In this document: positions 16,407 through 25,053 of the stretch, in pieces | Layout: each line of letters opens with the position of its first letter | Position numbering within the stretch: the stretch's first letter is position 1 | Origin: Exiguobacterium mexicanum | Lineage (GTDB): Bacteria > Bacillota > Bacilli > Exiguobacteriales > Exiguobacteriaceae | Direction: 5' to 3' | Length of the DNA stretch: 64,000 nt | NCBI RefSeq assembly: GCF_005960665.1 | Contig: NZ_CP040676.1 | Span: forward strand, 630,501 to 694,500 | Translations under genes and position numbers: made by a program | Notes under the pieces: generated by a model | The model's input: the letters and a program-made list of their open reading frames with translations, nothing else | What the model was told of the DNA's origin: nothing | Databases searched by the model: none

Positions 16407-18101
16407 TTAGTTCGCTAATGGGTGTTTCAATAGATAGTCTTCAATCTGTCCGACCGTCTGTTTCAACACGCCGTCCTCGAACGGCGACTTGAGACCGGCC
16501 AATTCGACGAGCTCGAGGAACGAGCGGCTGCCGCCGGCTTGGCAGAGCGTGAGGTAATCGCTCCACGCCGCCTCACGGTCCTCATGCATGCGCACCCAGA
16601 ATTGGAAGGCGCACACTTGCGCGAGCGTGTAGTCGATGTAGTAGAACGGGCTCTGGAAGATGTGTCCTTGTTGGTGCCACCAAGCGCCTGTCTCGAGGTA
16701 GTCGTTCGTCTCATAGTCACGGTGCGGCAAGTACACCTTCTCAAGGTCACGCCATGCCTGGCGACGCTCAGCGACCGTCATGTCAGGGTTGCGGTAGACG
16801 ACGTGCTGGAACTCGTCGACGAGGACGCCGTACGGGAGGAACGTGATGCTTCCTGCCAAGTGATTGAACTTGTATTTGTCGACTTGGTCGCCGAAGAACA
16901 GTTCCATCCATGGCCAGCAGAAGAACTCCATCGACATCGAGTGGATCTCACACGCCTCGTATGTCGGGAATGCGTATTCCGGCGTCGTCAAATGACGGCT
17001 CTCGTACACTTGGAAGGCGTGACCGACCTCGTGCGTGAGCACGTCGATATCGCCGGCCGTCCCGTTGAAGTTCGAGAAGATGAATGGCAGACCTTCCGAC
17101 GGGAGGTACGTGCAGTAACCGCCGCCGGCCTTGCCCGGTTTCGCCGTCAAGTCGAGGGCGCCGCGCTGTTGCATGAACTGGAAGAACTCGTCCGTCTCTT
17201 TTGAGAGTTCACGATACATCGTGTTCCCGCCTTCGATGATGAACGCCTCGTCGCCCTGTGGCGTCGCGTTGCCGTCTGGGAAGACGAACGACTCGTCGTA
17301 GTACGTGAGCGAATCGACGCCGATCCGTTTCGCCTGCTTCTCTTTTAACGTCGTCGCGAGCGGGACGATGACGTCGCGCACTTGTTTGCGGAAGTTGTCG
17401 ACGTTCGACTCGTCATAGCCGACACGTTGCATCCGGACGTAACCGAGCTCGACGAACGACGGGAAGCCGAGCGCGTGCGCGATGTCGGTCCGGACGCGGA
17501 CGAGTTCGCCGTAGATGCGGTCGAGTTCGTCTCCGTTGTCGGCCAGATATGTATAACGGGCCTCGGATGCCGCTTTTCGTACCGAGCGGTCAGGAGACTG
17601 AAGATACGGGCCGAACTGGGACAAGTTGAGCGTCTTGCCGTCGAATTCGATTTGGGCCGCCGACATGACTTTCTGATAGGCGGTCGCCAATCGGTTCTCT
17701 TCCTGCAGTTTCGGGATGAGCGACTCCTCGAACGTTTTGAGTGCGCGCTCGGCGAGTTCGAACAACTGGCTGCCCCATTCCTGTTCGAGTTGGCTGCGCA
17801 GGTCGTGCTCGGTCAAGACGCGGTAATACGCTTGGACCTCTTTCTCGTAAACCGGTAACGCATCGTCAAAAAATGTCTGCTCGGCCTCGTAGAACGCATC
17901 ACGCGTATCGATCGAGTGGCGGATTGCGACGAGTTGACTTTGCGTCTCGAACGCGTTCCGTTCCTGGTTGATTTGGCGAATCAATTCGTTCGCCTCTTCG
18001 AGTGTGCTCGCTTGTTGCAATTCGACTGAATAGTCCGACAATCGGCTGTTCAAAACGTCCAAATCGGGCCGTTCATATGACAATTTTGTGAAAGTCGTCA
18101 T
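16407..18101 (-). CDS. pepF: M3-family oligoendopeptidase (PepF-like)
   Basis: A 564-residue zinc metallopeptidase that cleaves short peptides in the cytoplasm. The zinc-binding HEVGHAFQVY (HExxH) is near residue 360, and a second Glu in the EACEIHSMSMEFF segment supplies the third ligand. The N-terminal helical lobe typical of M3 peptidases covers the first half. The start (MTTFTKLSY) has GGAGG at 9 bases and is preferred over an ATG six codons upstream. It is divergent from the EIIA gene. Confidence 0.93.
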   Translation of the reverse strand: MTTFTKLSYERPDLDVLNSRLSDYSVELQQASTLEEANELIRQINQERNAFETQSQLVAIRHSIDTRDAFYEAEQTFFDDALPVYEKEVQAYYRVLTEHDLRSQLEQEWGSQLFELAERALKTFEESLIPKLQEENRLATAYQKVMSAAQIEFDGKTLNLSQFGPYLQSPDRSVRKAASEARYTYLADNGDELDRIYGELVRVRTDIAHALGFPSFVELGYVRMQRVGYDESNVDNFRKQVRDVIVPLATTLKEKQAKRIGVDSLTYYDESFVFPDGNATPQGDEAFIIEGGNTMYRELSKETDEFFQFMQQRGALDLTAKPGKAGGGYCTYLPSEGLPFIFSNFNGTAGDIDVLTHEVGHAFQVYESRHLTTPEYAFPTYEACEIHSMSMEFFCWPWMELFFGDQVDKYKFNHLAGSITFLPYGVLVDEFQHVVYRNPDMTVAERRQAWRDLEKVYLPHRDYETNDYLETGAWWHQQGHIFQSPFYYIDYTLAQVCAFQFWVRMHEDREAAWSDYLTLCQAGGSRSFLELVELAGLKSPFEDGVLKQTVGQIEDYLLKHPLAN

Positions 18102-18149
18102 TGTAAGCGCCTCCATCATGTGAAATTTTTATAAAGTGTAAAAAGGGCT

Positions 18150-18165
18150 TGCAAAAGCGATTGCA
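18150..18165. promoter_or_regulatory. Candidate LacI/CcpA-family operator
   Basis: TGCAAAAGCGATTGCA lies between divergent pepF and the EIIA-Glc gene. It shares the AANCGNTTGCA core with the two sites flanking the pgmB promoter in this window and resembles cre/MalR operators. Assignment rests on pattern only. Confidence 0.35.
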
Positions 18166-18307
18166 CACTCGTATTCTTACGATGTGTAAACGAATTCGCA
18201 CTACCTTATTACAACTATACCGTTTATAGGGTAGGGATTGAAGAGGAAGCTTTTCGGGTATAAAAGCTAAGACTTTGATTAACAGAACATGTTGGAGGGA
18301 TTAAGCT

Positions 18308-18808
18308 ATGGGATTCTTTAAAAAACTATTTGGTGGTAAAGAAGAACAACTTAACGCGGTTTCACCGCTTACAGGGAAGGTCATTGACATCACGAACGTT
18401 CCTGACCAAGTGTTCTCGCAAAAAATGATGGGTGACGGCATCGCAGTCGAACCGACAGACGGCAAAGTCGTCTCGCCGGTCAACGGTACAATCGCGACTG
18501 TCTTCCCGACAAAACACGCAATTGGAATCAACGCTGACAACGGTGCAGAGTACTTGATTCACATCGGTCTCGATACGGTCAATCTTAAAGGTGAAGGCTT
18601 CGAAACGCACGTGACAGAAGGTCAGGCCGTCAAAGCTGGCGACACGCTCGTCACGTTCGACCTCGACTTCATCAAAGCGAACGCGCCGTCGACGATCACA
18701 CCGGTGATCATCACGAACCACGACAGCTTCGGCGTGAACAAACTCGTTGCTGAAGGCGACACGGTCACAGCCGGTTCTACAGAAGTCGTCGAATTGACGA
18801 AAAAATAA
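18308..18808 (+). CDS. crr: Free-standing PTS EIIA component, glucose family
   Basis: A 166-residue EIIA-Glc domain encoded alone. The two conserved active-site histidines are His70 (PTKHAIG) and His85 ([10 protein letters not shown]); the latter carries the phosphoryl group from HPr. Such proteins feed IIBC permeases that lack a IIA domain, and the trehalose permease at 34.9 kb is exactly that. The ribosome site is GGAGGG about 11 bases before the ATG. It is monocistronic with its own terminator. Role in regulation of other systems is possible but not shown here. Confidence 0.92.
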   Translation: MGFFKKLFGGKEEQLNAVSPLTGKVIDITNVPDQVFSQKMMGDGIAVEPTDGKVVSPVNGTIATVFPTKHAIGINADNGAEYLIHIGLDTVNLKGEGFETHVTEGQAVKAGDTLVTFDLDFIKANAPSTITPVIITNHDSFGVNKLVAEGDTVTAGSTEVVELTKK

Positions 18809-18820
18809 GTTGAACATTTT

Positions 18821-18852
18821 ACTCGGAGGCGTATGCTTCCGAGTATTTTTTT
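18821..18852 (+). terminator. Intrinsic terminator of the EIIA gene
   Basis: 10-pair stem ACTCGGAGGC / GCTTCCGAGT with a 4-base loop, then A and seven T residues. Confidence 0.92.
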
Positions 18853-18894
18853 ATGGATTCGGGAACTATACTAAAAAGAGAGGGGGAGAGAGAC

Positions 18895-19494
18895 ATGGAT
18901 GGAAAAAACGCACCGTACCGGGGTTATGGGAATCGGATTCGAATATTACGTGAGCGGGCCGGCATCTCGGTCGAGGCACTCGCCGACCGCATCGGCGTCG
19001 CCCCGTACTTTATTCGCCGGACCGAACTGAGTGAAGTCTACCCGACGATGCCTTACATAGAGGCGCTCGCCGAGGCGCTCAAGATCGACGCGAACTATTT
19101 GGCCCGCCATATTTGGACGGGCGAGTCGCTCAAAGTGCTCATGAAAGGGACGGTCCCAGAACTTGAACAAATGAAGCTCGCCTACGATGAGGCGATGCAC
19201 GGCAAGTCGACCGAGGACATGCAGCGGCAGCTGGAGGCACGCATGCGCATCTTCGACCTCATGCATGAGGAAGAACTCCGTCGCATCTTCGCCGAAGACG
19301 AGGAACCGACGACACATCATGCGCTCGAGGCGCTCGTCGATGCCGTGCTCGACCTGGGACGCTCGCACGAACCGACGCATCGGATCGTGCCGTTCGCCCG
19401 CTATATCGAGCAGCTCGTACCGGACCAGTTCGTCGACAACTCGTTCCAATATACAGAGTTCGGGGTCGTCGATAAATCGTATAAATTGCAGTGA
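18895..19494 (+). CDS. XRE-family helix-turn-helix protein
   Basis: A 199-residue DNA-binding protein. The N-terminal 65 residues form a Cro/C1-type HTH (GNRIRILRERAGISVEALAD, then PYFIRRTELSEVYP). The C-terminal helical part (about 80-199) is acidic and unrecognised, perhaps for dimerisation or partner binding. The start at 18895 behind AGGGGGAG is chosen because an earlier in-frame ATG lies in the terminator T run. A small hairpin terminator follows. No phage or toxin genes sit beside it. Confidence 0.85.
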   Translation: MDGKNAPYRGYGNRIRILRERAGISVEALADRIGVAPYFIRRTELSEVYPTMPYIEALAEALKIDANYLARHIWTGESLKVLMKGTVPELEQMKLAYDEAMHGKSTEDMQRQLEARMRIFDLMHEEELRRIFAEDEEPTTHHALEALVDAVLDLGRSHEPTHRIVPFARYIEQLVPDQFVDNSFQYTEFGVVDKSYKLQ

Positions 19495-19497
19495 GGG

Positions 19498-19518
19498 CCG
19501 TGGGGGACCACGGTTTTT
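19498..19518 (+). terminator. Short intrinsic terminator after the HTH gene
   Basis: Stem CCGTGG / CCACGG, 4-base loop and five T residues, just after the stop codon. Confidence 0.65.
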
Positions 19519-19543
19519 CATTATGGATGAAAGGAACAATGTG

Positions 19544-20032
19544 ATGATTGCTGTTCAAGTACTGAAACGACGGTTGGTGAACAACCGGCTCGATGTCCAG
19601 TTAGAAGAAGGATACGTGAATCAACTGACATTCTCCTTCAACGGTCCAGCTACTGCGACGGAGTTAGAGCGGTTGCCGAAAGAAACACCGGTAGCGGTCC
19701 GTTCATGGTTAACCGAACAGAACGGTGCCAAACTGTTCGAAGACCCGGAATACGGCGGAGCAATCGAATTGTTCTCGATCGAGGACATCCTTGAGCACCA
19801 ACAATTATGGGACTGTCCGGCGCGTTTTCTACCGATAGGGGCGGGGCGTGACGGAGAATGGATGGTTTGTGAATACATAAGTGAGACGGACAATCGGATG
19901 TGGATTGGAGAATTTTTGAGCTTTGATGAAGAGGGCGCTAAATTGAACCGCTTGCCGTTCAACTTTTCACAATGGTTGGACTATGTGATTGTGGCACAAG
20001 GTGCTTCATTTTGGGATTGGTATCGAGCATAA
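19544..20032 (+). CDS. SMI1/KNR4-like protein
   Basis: A 162-residue protein. The LERLPKETPVAVRSWLTEQNG and IELFSIEDILEHQ segments, followed by LPIGAGRDGEWMVCEY, are typical of the SMI1/KNR4 (SUKH) superfamily. Members serve as immunity proteins for contact-dependent toxins or as general cytoplasmic proteins; no toxin gene is adjacent. The ATG at 19544 has AAGGA 9 bases upstream and is preferred over an ATG at 19523. Role unknown. Confidence 0.7.
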   Translation: MIAVQVLKRRLVNNRLDVQLEEGYVNQLTFSFNGPATATELERLPKETPVAVRSWLTEQNGAKLFEDPEYGGAIELFSIEDILEHQQLWDCPARFLPIGAGRDGEWMVCEYISETDNRMWIGEFLSFDEEGAKLNRLPFNFSQWLDYVIVAQGASFWDWYRA

Positions 20033-20065
20033 AAAAGAACGGCCGCCCATTTGGGTGGCCGTTCT
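20031..20065 (-). terminator. Intrinsic terminator for the 20071-20496 gene
   Basis: Stem AGAACGGCCGCCCA / GGGTGGCCGTTCT with a short loop. On the minus strand it is followed by six T residues. It may also stop the convergent SMI1/KNR4 transcript. Confidence 0.85.
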
Positions 20066-20070
20066 GTCGT

Positions 20071-20496
20071 TCAGCGCACAGAACGTGCGTCATATCTTAC
20101 TTTCGGTCGTGTCCCGGCAAGTAGGAAGCCGAGCACGATGTTGAGAATCGTGAGCACCCAACCGACGTAACCGAACGTGTAGGCGAGGCTCGCGAGCATC
20201 GTCTGCCAGTCGAGTAAGGACGCGGCGTCACCTCTGATGGTGAAGCGGATCGCGGTGAATCCGATGAGCGTCGTCGTCGTGATCAAGATGCCGATCCACG
20301 CGCCGCCGAACCGCGACGTCTCTGGACGCCGGCTGACCGGATACCAAAAAGCGAGCGTCCCGAGGAACGTGCTTCCCGCGTATGCGAGCAAGATTTGCCA
20401 CAGCGCATCGGCGTCCAAGAAGACGGTATAACAGATGAACGTCGTGAGCGTCGTCATGAAAGTAAAGATTAAAGCTGCGAGTAATCGTGATCGCAT
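20071..20496 (-). CDS. Four-helix membrane protein of unknown function
   Basis: A 141-residue protein with four hydrophobic segments (about residues 5-27, 32-50, 66-84 and 108-128) and arginine-rich loops and tail (positive-inside). The start (MRSRLL) has AGGAGG 9 bases upstream and is preferred over an earlier in-frame ATG. No family is recognised. It is separated from the upstream ABC exporter genes by about 60 bases on the same strand and might be cotranscribed. Confidence 0.72.
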   Translation of the reverse strand: MRSRLLAALIFTFMTTLTTFICYTVFLDADALWQILLAYAGSTFLGTLAFWYPVSRRPETSRFGGAWIGILITTTTLIGFTAIRFTIRGDAASLLDWQTMLASLAYTFGYVGWVLTILNIVLGFLLAGTRPKVRYDARSVR

Positions 20497-20559
20497 TGTT
20501 CGTTTCCTCCTCATTTTGCACATTCTTTAGAGTATACGAAAACGAAAATGCTGTAAACG

Positions 20560-21753
20560 TTATTGTCGATTCTGTAATATTTGTCGCCATTGTTTAATCG
20601 CGTTGTTGCCGTAGAATAGGACGCCGCCGCGATAAAATTTCGAGCCGACCCACAAAATCACACCGATCGTGGCAATCATGATGCCGATTGACAACGCGAC
20701 TTCCCATACCGGCACATCGACGAGCATGACACGAAGGAACATGAGCATCGGCGTGAAGAACGGTACGTACGACAAAATCGTGACGATCGGTGCTTCCGGG
20801 TTGTTCAAGCCGAACATGGCGGCGAGGAACCCGGCGACAAGCAGCATGATGACCGGCATCGTCATCTGTTGCGATTCTTCGACCCGGCTGACGAGTGAGC
20901 CGAGTACGGCGAACATGGCCGCATAGAGGAGGTAGCCGAGCGTGAAGAACGTCAACAGGTAGACGACGGCCCGGACGTTGCCGGCGTTATCGATGACCGA
21001 CTGGGCCATCTCGTTACTGCGGGCGCTGAAGTACCCGAAGCCGAGGAAAATCGCGATTTGAAGCAACGCGAGCGTCCCGATGGCCGAGATTTTGGCGAGC
21101 ATGTGCGTCACCGGATGCGTCGTCGAGATGATCAGCTCCATGACGCGTGACGACTTCTCGGTCGTGACCTCGGTCGAAATCATCGAGCCGTACGTGATGA
21201 TTGAGACGTAGAGCAACATGAGCATGACGTAGACGAACGCGAATGACGAGAACAGTTCGTCCGAGTTCTCTCCGCCGCGGCCGAGATACGACTCTTCGAC
21301 CGTGACAGGTTCATTCAACGCCGCGAGGACGGCCGGATCGATGTTCGACGTCTCGATCAGTTCGGCGTTCCGGATTTCGCGGAGCGCCGTCTGGAGGACC
21401 GTCGTGAAGTCCGGTTCTGGCCGTTCCGATAGAACGCGGGCCGAATCGCCCTCGATGAAGGCGACAATCTCATAATCCCCATTGTCGAGGCCAGCACGCG
21501 CCTCGGACTCGGAGATTGCGGCCGATTCGATGTCTTCATAACCGAGCGACTGCATGAGCGTCGTCAGTTCGTTGTTTTCAGTGACGAGGATGGCTTGGGC
21601 CTGGTCGGTATCCTCGAAGTTCGCGAGCAATCGGTCGATGTTCGTGAAACCGAAGATGAACAGGATCGTCAACAACGTCGAGATGAGGAACGCCTTCGAG
21701 CGCAGTTTCGAGCGTAACGTGAACGAGTAAAGTGGTCCGAAGTTATGAAACAT
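20560..21753 (-). CDS. ABC-2 type exporter permease (YhaP/NatB-like)
   Basis: A 397-residue membrane protein resembling B. subtilis YhaP/NatB. One N-terminal membrane helix (about residues 18-40) is followed by an extracytoplasmic domain to about residue 170, then a block of five or six helices including TEKSSRVMELIISTTHPVTHM, a hallmark of the family. It overlaps the ATPase gene by 11 bases and has AAGGAGG before its ATG. Relatives export sodium or peptides/drugs; the substrate here is unknown. Confidence 0.9.
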   Translation of the reverse strand: MFHNFGPLYSFTLRSKLRSKAFLISTLLTILFIFGFTNIDRLLANFEDTDQAQAILVTENNELTTLMQSLGYEDIESAAISESEARAGLDNGDYEIVAFIEGDSARVLSERPEPDFTTVLQTALREIRNAELIETSNIDPAVLAALNEPVTVEESYLGRGGENSDELFSSFAFVYVMLMLLYVSIITYGSMISTEVTTEKSSRVMELIISTTHPVTHMLAKISAIGTLALLQIAIFLGFGYFSARSNEMAQSVIDNAGNVRAVVYLLTFFTLGYLLYAAMFAVLGSLVSRVEESQQMTMPVIMLLVAGFLAAMFGLNNPEAPIVTILSYVPFFTPMLMFLRVMLVDVPVWEVALSIGIMIATIGVILWVGSKFYRGGVLFYGNNAIKQWRQILQNRQ

Positions 21754-22633
21754 GTTGGCCGACCTCCTTGATGAAGATGTCGTTTAATGAGACGGGCTGG
21801 CGCATGAACGTCGTGATGGCGGCCCCGTTCGCCACGAGGGCACCGAGCACCGCATCGCTGTCGTCGAACGAGTCGAGCCGGACGAAGTGGCCATCCTTAT
21901 GTGGTTCGACCGCCCGGACGACCGGGAGGGCTTGGAGCACGTCAGGTCGGTCCGTCTCGATAAAGAGCACCGGTTCAGCGTAACGTTCCTTGATCGTCGG
22001 CACGTCGCCGCTGACGACCGCGCGGCCGCCTTTCAAGATGCCGATGTGTTGGCACAGCTCCTCGACGTGCTCCATCCGGTGGCTCGAGAAGACGATCGTC
22101 GTCCCGGCGTCGCGGAGGGCGAGCACTTCACGTTTCAAGATCTCGACGTTGACCGGGTCGAGCCCACTGAACGGTTCATCGAGGATGAGCAGCTCCGGGT
22201 TGTGGAGCAGGGCGGCCACGAGTTGAATCTTCTGCTGGTTCCCTTTGGACAGTTGTTCGACGCGCATCGTCTCATACTGCGGGATTTCGAGTCGTTCGAG
22301 CCATGACTTGACCGCCCGTTTCGCCTCGGCTTGGCGCATTCCTTTCAAGCTTGCTAAAAAGACGAGCTGGTCCCGGACGGGTGACTTCGGATAGAGGCCC
22401 CGTTCTTCCGGCAGATAGCCGACGATGCGGTGGTCGACTTTTCGGCCGTCCCAGAGAATCGTCCCGTCACTCGGTTTTAGAATGTCGAGAATCATGCGGA
22501 ACGTCGTCGTCTTCCCAGCCCCGTTCGCCCCGAGCAGGCCAAACATCTCGCCTTTCGGGACGTGGAAGCTCAAGTCGTCGACAGCGGTGAAGTCACCGAA
22601 CTGTTTTGACACACGATCGATTTGTAACGTCAT
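21743..22633 (-). CDS. ABC transporter ATP-binding protein (YhaQ/NatA-like)
   Basis: A 296-residue ATPase for the downstream permease. Walker A (GANGAGKTT), signature (LSKGNQQKIQ), Walker B (LLILDEPFSGLDP) and the switch His (FSSHRMEH) are all present; the last 80 residues form a C-terminal extension typical of YhaQ/NatA. AAGGAGG lies about 7 bases before the ATG. It is divergent from mhqO, with 115 bases between. Confidence 0.93.
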   Translation of the reverse strand: MTLQIDRVSKQFGDFTAVDDLSFHVPKGEMFGLLGANGAGKTTTFRMILDILKPSDGTILWDGRKVDHRIVGYLPEERGLYPKSPVRDQLVFLASLKGMRQAEAKRAVKSWLERLEIPQYETMRVEQLSKGNQQKIQLVAALLHNPELLILDEPFSGLDPVNVEILKREVLALRDAGTTIVFSSHRMEHVEELCQHIGILKGGRAVVSGDVPTIKERYAEPVLFIETDRPDVLQALPVVRAVEPHKDGHFVRLDSFDDSDAVLGALVANGAAITTFMRQPVSLNDIFIKEVGQHVS

Positions 22634-22711
22634 ATATGTACCTCCTTATAGGTGTCTACTATTAGCGTACGCCATATTGAGCAAAAAGTTTCACATTTCT
22701 TCGAAAATGAT

Positions 22712-22731
22712 TTATCTTGAAATCAAGATAA
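22712..22731. promoter_or_regulatory. MhqR-like operator upstream of mhqO
   Basis: TTATCTTGAAATCAAGATAA is a perfect palindrome (9-base arms, AA centre) immediately before the mhqO ribosome site. It keeps the ATCT-GA-TC-AGAT spacing of the B. subtilis MhqR operator. Repression relieved by quinones is the expected behaviour; the regulator gene is not in this window. Confidence 0.7.
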
Positions 22732-22748
22732 TAAAAGGAGGACATGAG

Positions 22749-23693
22749 ATGACGAAGCAATCAGCGGGTATCCATCACATCTCGGCGATGGTGAAAGACC
22801 CACAACGCACATTAGACTTTTACGGGAATGTCCTCGGACTCCGGTTCGTCAAACAGACGGTCAACTTCGATGACCCGGGCACGTACCATTTCTATTTTGG
22901 GGACGAGCAAGGGTCACCGGGGACGGTCATCACGTTCTTCCCGATTCCAGGGATCGGCAAAGGCAGCGTCGGCAGTGGACAAGTCGGGGTCACGGCTTAT
23001 CTCGTCCCGGAAGGCAGTCTCTTATTTTGGGAGAAACGATTGAACGACCATGGCGTCGGCACGGTCGCAACTGAACGGTTCGGCGAGCCGTCGCTCTTGT
23101 TTGAAGACCCGGACGGACTCGTCGTCGAGCTCGTCGCCCGGGCGAGTTCGAAACAGACGAGTTGGGTCGTGCCGGGCGTGACATCAGCTGAAGCAATCAC
23201 CGGTTTTGCCGGAGCGACGCTGTTGTCGAAAGACCCTGAGGCGACGGTCCGCTTGTTGACGGGACTGTTTGGCTTTGAGACGGTAGGGGAAGATTCAGAA
23301 TGGATTCGCCTACAAGCCTCGGCCGACTACGGCAACGTCATCGACGTGAAAAAGACCATCTTGCCGAACGGGGTGCCCGGTTCGGGGACGGTCCATCATA
23401 TCGCGTGGCGCGTCAATGACGGGGAAGACTACACGACGTGGCAAGACGCCATCTTCGAGCTCGGGCTCCGTCCGACCGAAGTGAAAGAGCGCCACTACTT
23501 CCGCTCGGTCTACTTCCATGACGCCGGCCGAATTCTTCATGAACTGGCGACCGATGCGCCCGGCTTTTTGATCGATGAGAGTTTGGAGGGCCTCGGCTCG
23601 ACGCTCCAGCTCCCGGCATGGTTCGAACAAGACCGTGACGCGATCACCCGTACGTTACCGACAATTACAATCCCGAGAGGAGACATGACATGA
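22749..23693 (+). CDS. mhqO: Ring-cleaving dioxygenase, glyoxalase fold (MhqO-like)
   Basis: A 314-residue protein made of two vicinal-oxygen-chelate halves, close in length to B. subtilis MhqO. His9 or His10 in AGIHHISAMV, His in TVHHIAWRVND and Glu in ILHELATDAPGF are the likely metal ligands. It opens the ring of hydroquinone-type compounds, detoxifying quinones. The ATG follows AAGGAGG at 7-8 bases. It overlaps mhqD by 4 bases and lies behind an MhqR-like palindrome. Confidence 0.88.
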   Translation: MTKQSAGIHHISAMVKDPQRTLDFYGNVLGLRFVKQTVNFDDPGTYHFYFGDEQGSPGTVITFFPIPGIGKGSVGSGQVGVTAYLVPEGSLLFWEKRLNDHGVGTVATERFGEPSLLFEDPDGLVVELVARASSKQTSWVVPGVTSAEAITGFAGATLLSKDPEATVRLLTGLFGFETVGEDSEWIRLQASADYGNVIDVKKTILPNGVPGSGTVHHIAWRVNDGEDYTTWQDAIFELGLRPTEVKERHYFRSVYFHDAGRILHELATDAPGFLIDESLEGLGSTLQLPAWFEQDRDAITRTLPTITIPRGDMT

Positions 23694-24289
23694 TACATCA
23701 ATTCATTCAAGGCACGACCGAGACGACACTCGTTTTATTGCACGGCACAGGGGGGACGGAGCAGGACTTGATTCCGCTTGCACGAAGACTCGCTCCCGAG
23801 GCGAACATTTTGACGCTCCGTGGGGACGTGCTCGAGAACGGCATGTCTCGCTTCTTCCGCCGTCACGCGGAAGGGGTCCTTGACCTCGAGGACTTGAAGC
23901 AGCAGACGGAACGGTTCTTGACGTTCTTGGATGATGCGGCGGCGGAATATGGCATCGACCGCGACCAGATGATCCCGCTCGGCTATTCGAACGGGGCCAA
24001 CTTGATCGGATCGGCGCTTTACCGGAAGAATGCGTTCCACGCATCCCTTTTGTTCCACCCGATGGTGCCCGACCGTTCACTCACGTTGCCAGACCTTACG
24101 GGGGCGAACGTGTTCATCTCGGCCGGGGAGCGTGACCCGATTTGCCCGAAAACAGAAACAGAAGAGCTCACATCGACGCTCCGAAATGCCGGAGCGGACG
24201 TTGAACTCTTCTATCACGAAGGCGGGCACGAGCTGCGTATGGAAGAAGTCGAGGCAGCACAGACCTGGCTGGCGCCGTATCTCGGTTAA
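23690..24289 (+). CDS. mhqD: Carboxylesterase (MhqD-like)
   Basis: A 199-residue alpha/beta hydrolase of the phospholipase/carboxylesterase class. The oxyanion segment LLHGTGGTE is at about residue 16, the nucleophile elbow GYSNG has Ser100, the Asp is in ERDPICPK, and the catalytic His lies in EGGHEL. Order and overlap with mhqO match the MhqR regulon of B. subtilis, where the pair confers resistance to methylhydroquinone. Its stop overlaps the convergent membrane gene by 4 bases. Confidence 0.87.
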   Translation: MIHQFIQGTTETTLVLLHGTGGTEQDLIPLARRLAPEANILTLRGDVLENGMSRFFRRHAEGVLDLEDLKQQTERFLTFLDDAAAEYGIDRDQMIPLGYSNGANLIGSALYRKNAFHASLLFHPMVPDRSLTLPDLTGANVFISAGERDPICPKTETEELTSTLRNAGADVELFYHEGGHELRMEEVEAAQTWLAPYLG

Positions 24290-24774
24290 GCCATCTTCTT
24301 CGGTTTCGATGGTCTCGAGTAGACGACAAGCACACCACGATCAATCAAATAGGCGGCGAACAGACGCTTCGCCTCTTCAGAGCGGACAGTTCGGTCGATT
24401 TGGATATACAATCGGCCGAGCTTTTTTTGTGACGTGCGGGTCAATAACCAGATGGAGTCGAGCGTGTACTGCCAGCTACGGAGCGTGTCGGCCCCGATGT
24501 ACATGTATCGGTTCGATGTGCGTTCGAGCAGGTAGTTGAGCCACCAGACGTCACGCGCGAGTTTCATGGCGACGCCGATGAAGAACGAAAGGAACACAAA
24601 GGACAGCACGGACAGAATCGGATGGATGGCAGTGAATCGTTCCCAGATCGGTTCGAAGGCGACGATGAGCAGTCCGACGGAAAAGGCGCCGGTGAACCAC
24701 CAAAATCCGAAGTTAGAGAATGAACGTTTCGGGTCATGTACCATGTGGTGACGGTTACGAATGACGGAAGCCAT
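24286..24774 (-). CDS. Two-helix membrane protein
   Basis: A 162-residue protein. Two hydrophobic segments (about residues 23-43 and 53-73) form a hairpin and are followed by a basic cytoplasmic C-terminal half. The start (MASVIRN) has GGAGG at about 8 bases, preferred over an ATG three codons earlier. Its stop overlaps the mhqD stop tail to tail. No family is recognised. Confidence 0.72.
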   Translation of the reverse strand: MASVIRNRHHMVHDPKRSFSNFGFWWFTGAFSVGLLIVAFEPIWERFTAIHPILSVLSFVFLSFFIGVAMKLARDVWWLNYLLERTSNRYMYIGADTLRSWQYTLDSIWLLTRTSQKKLGRLYIQIDRTVRSEEAKRLFAAYLIDRGVLVVYSRPSKPKKMA

Positions 24775-24925
24775 TCTCCACACCTCCTTTTATTAGAATA
24801 TTCTGATTATTTGGTAAGACTACTATACTATACTGTACCCACTCTCGTCTATTTGAATACGCTTGAAACATGCTGTCGGATGAAGATTTCTTGACGTTTC
24901 GGCTTGCGAAGGGCAAATCCGGGGA

Positions 24926-24953
24926 ATGATGACAGTGACGTCATCATTTTTTT
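24926..24953 (+). terminator. Orphan plus-strand terminator
   Basis: Perfect 8-pair stem ATGATGAC / GTCATCAT with a 6-base loop and seven T residues. The nearest upstream plus-strand gene ends more than 600 bases earlier and a minus-strand gene intervenes, so it may end a small RNA. Confidence 0.65.
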
Positions 24954-25053
24954 GTGGAAACGTAATTTCATCAGTTCAAAAAAACGGCTATGATGAATGA
25001 GGCAAAAAAAGAGAGTACAATCAGAAAACTAACAGAGAACTAGAGGGAAAGAC

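Noticed and set aside
16539-17204. 221-codon plus-strand frame opposite pepF
   Set aside because: Shadow of a complete M3 peptidase; no start signal or family.
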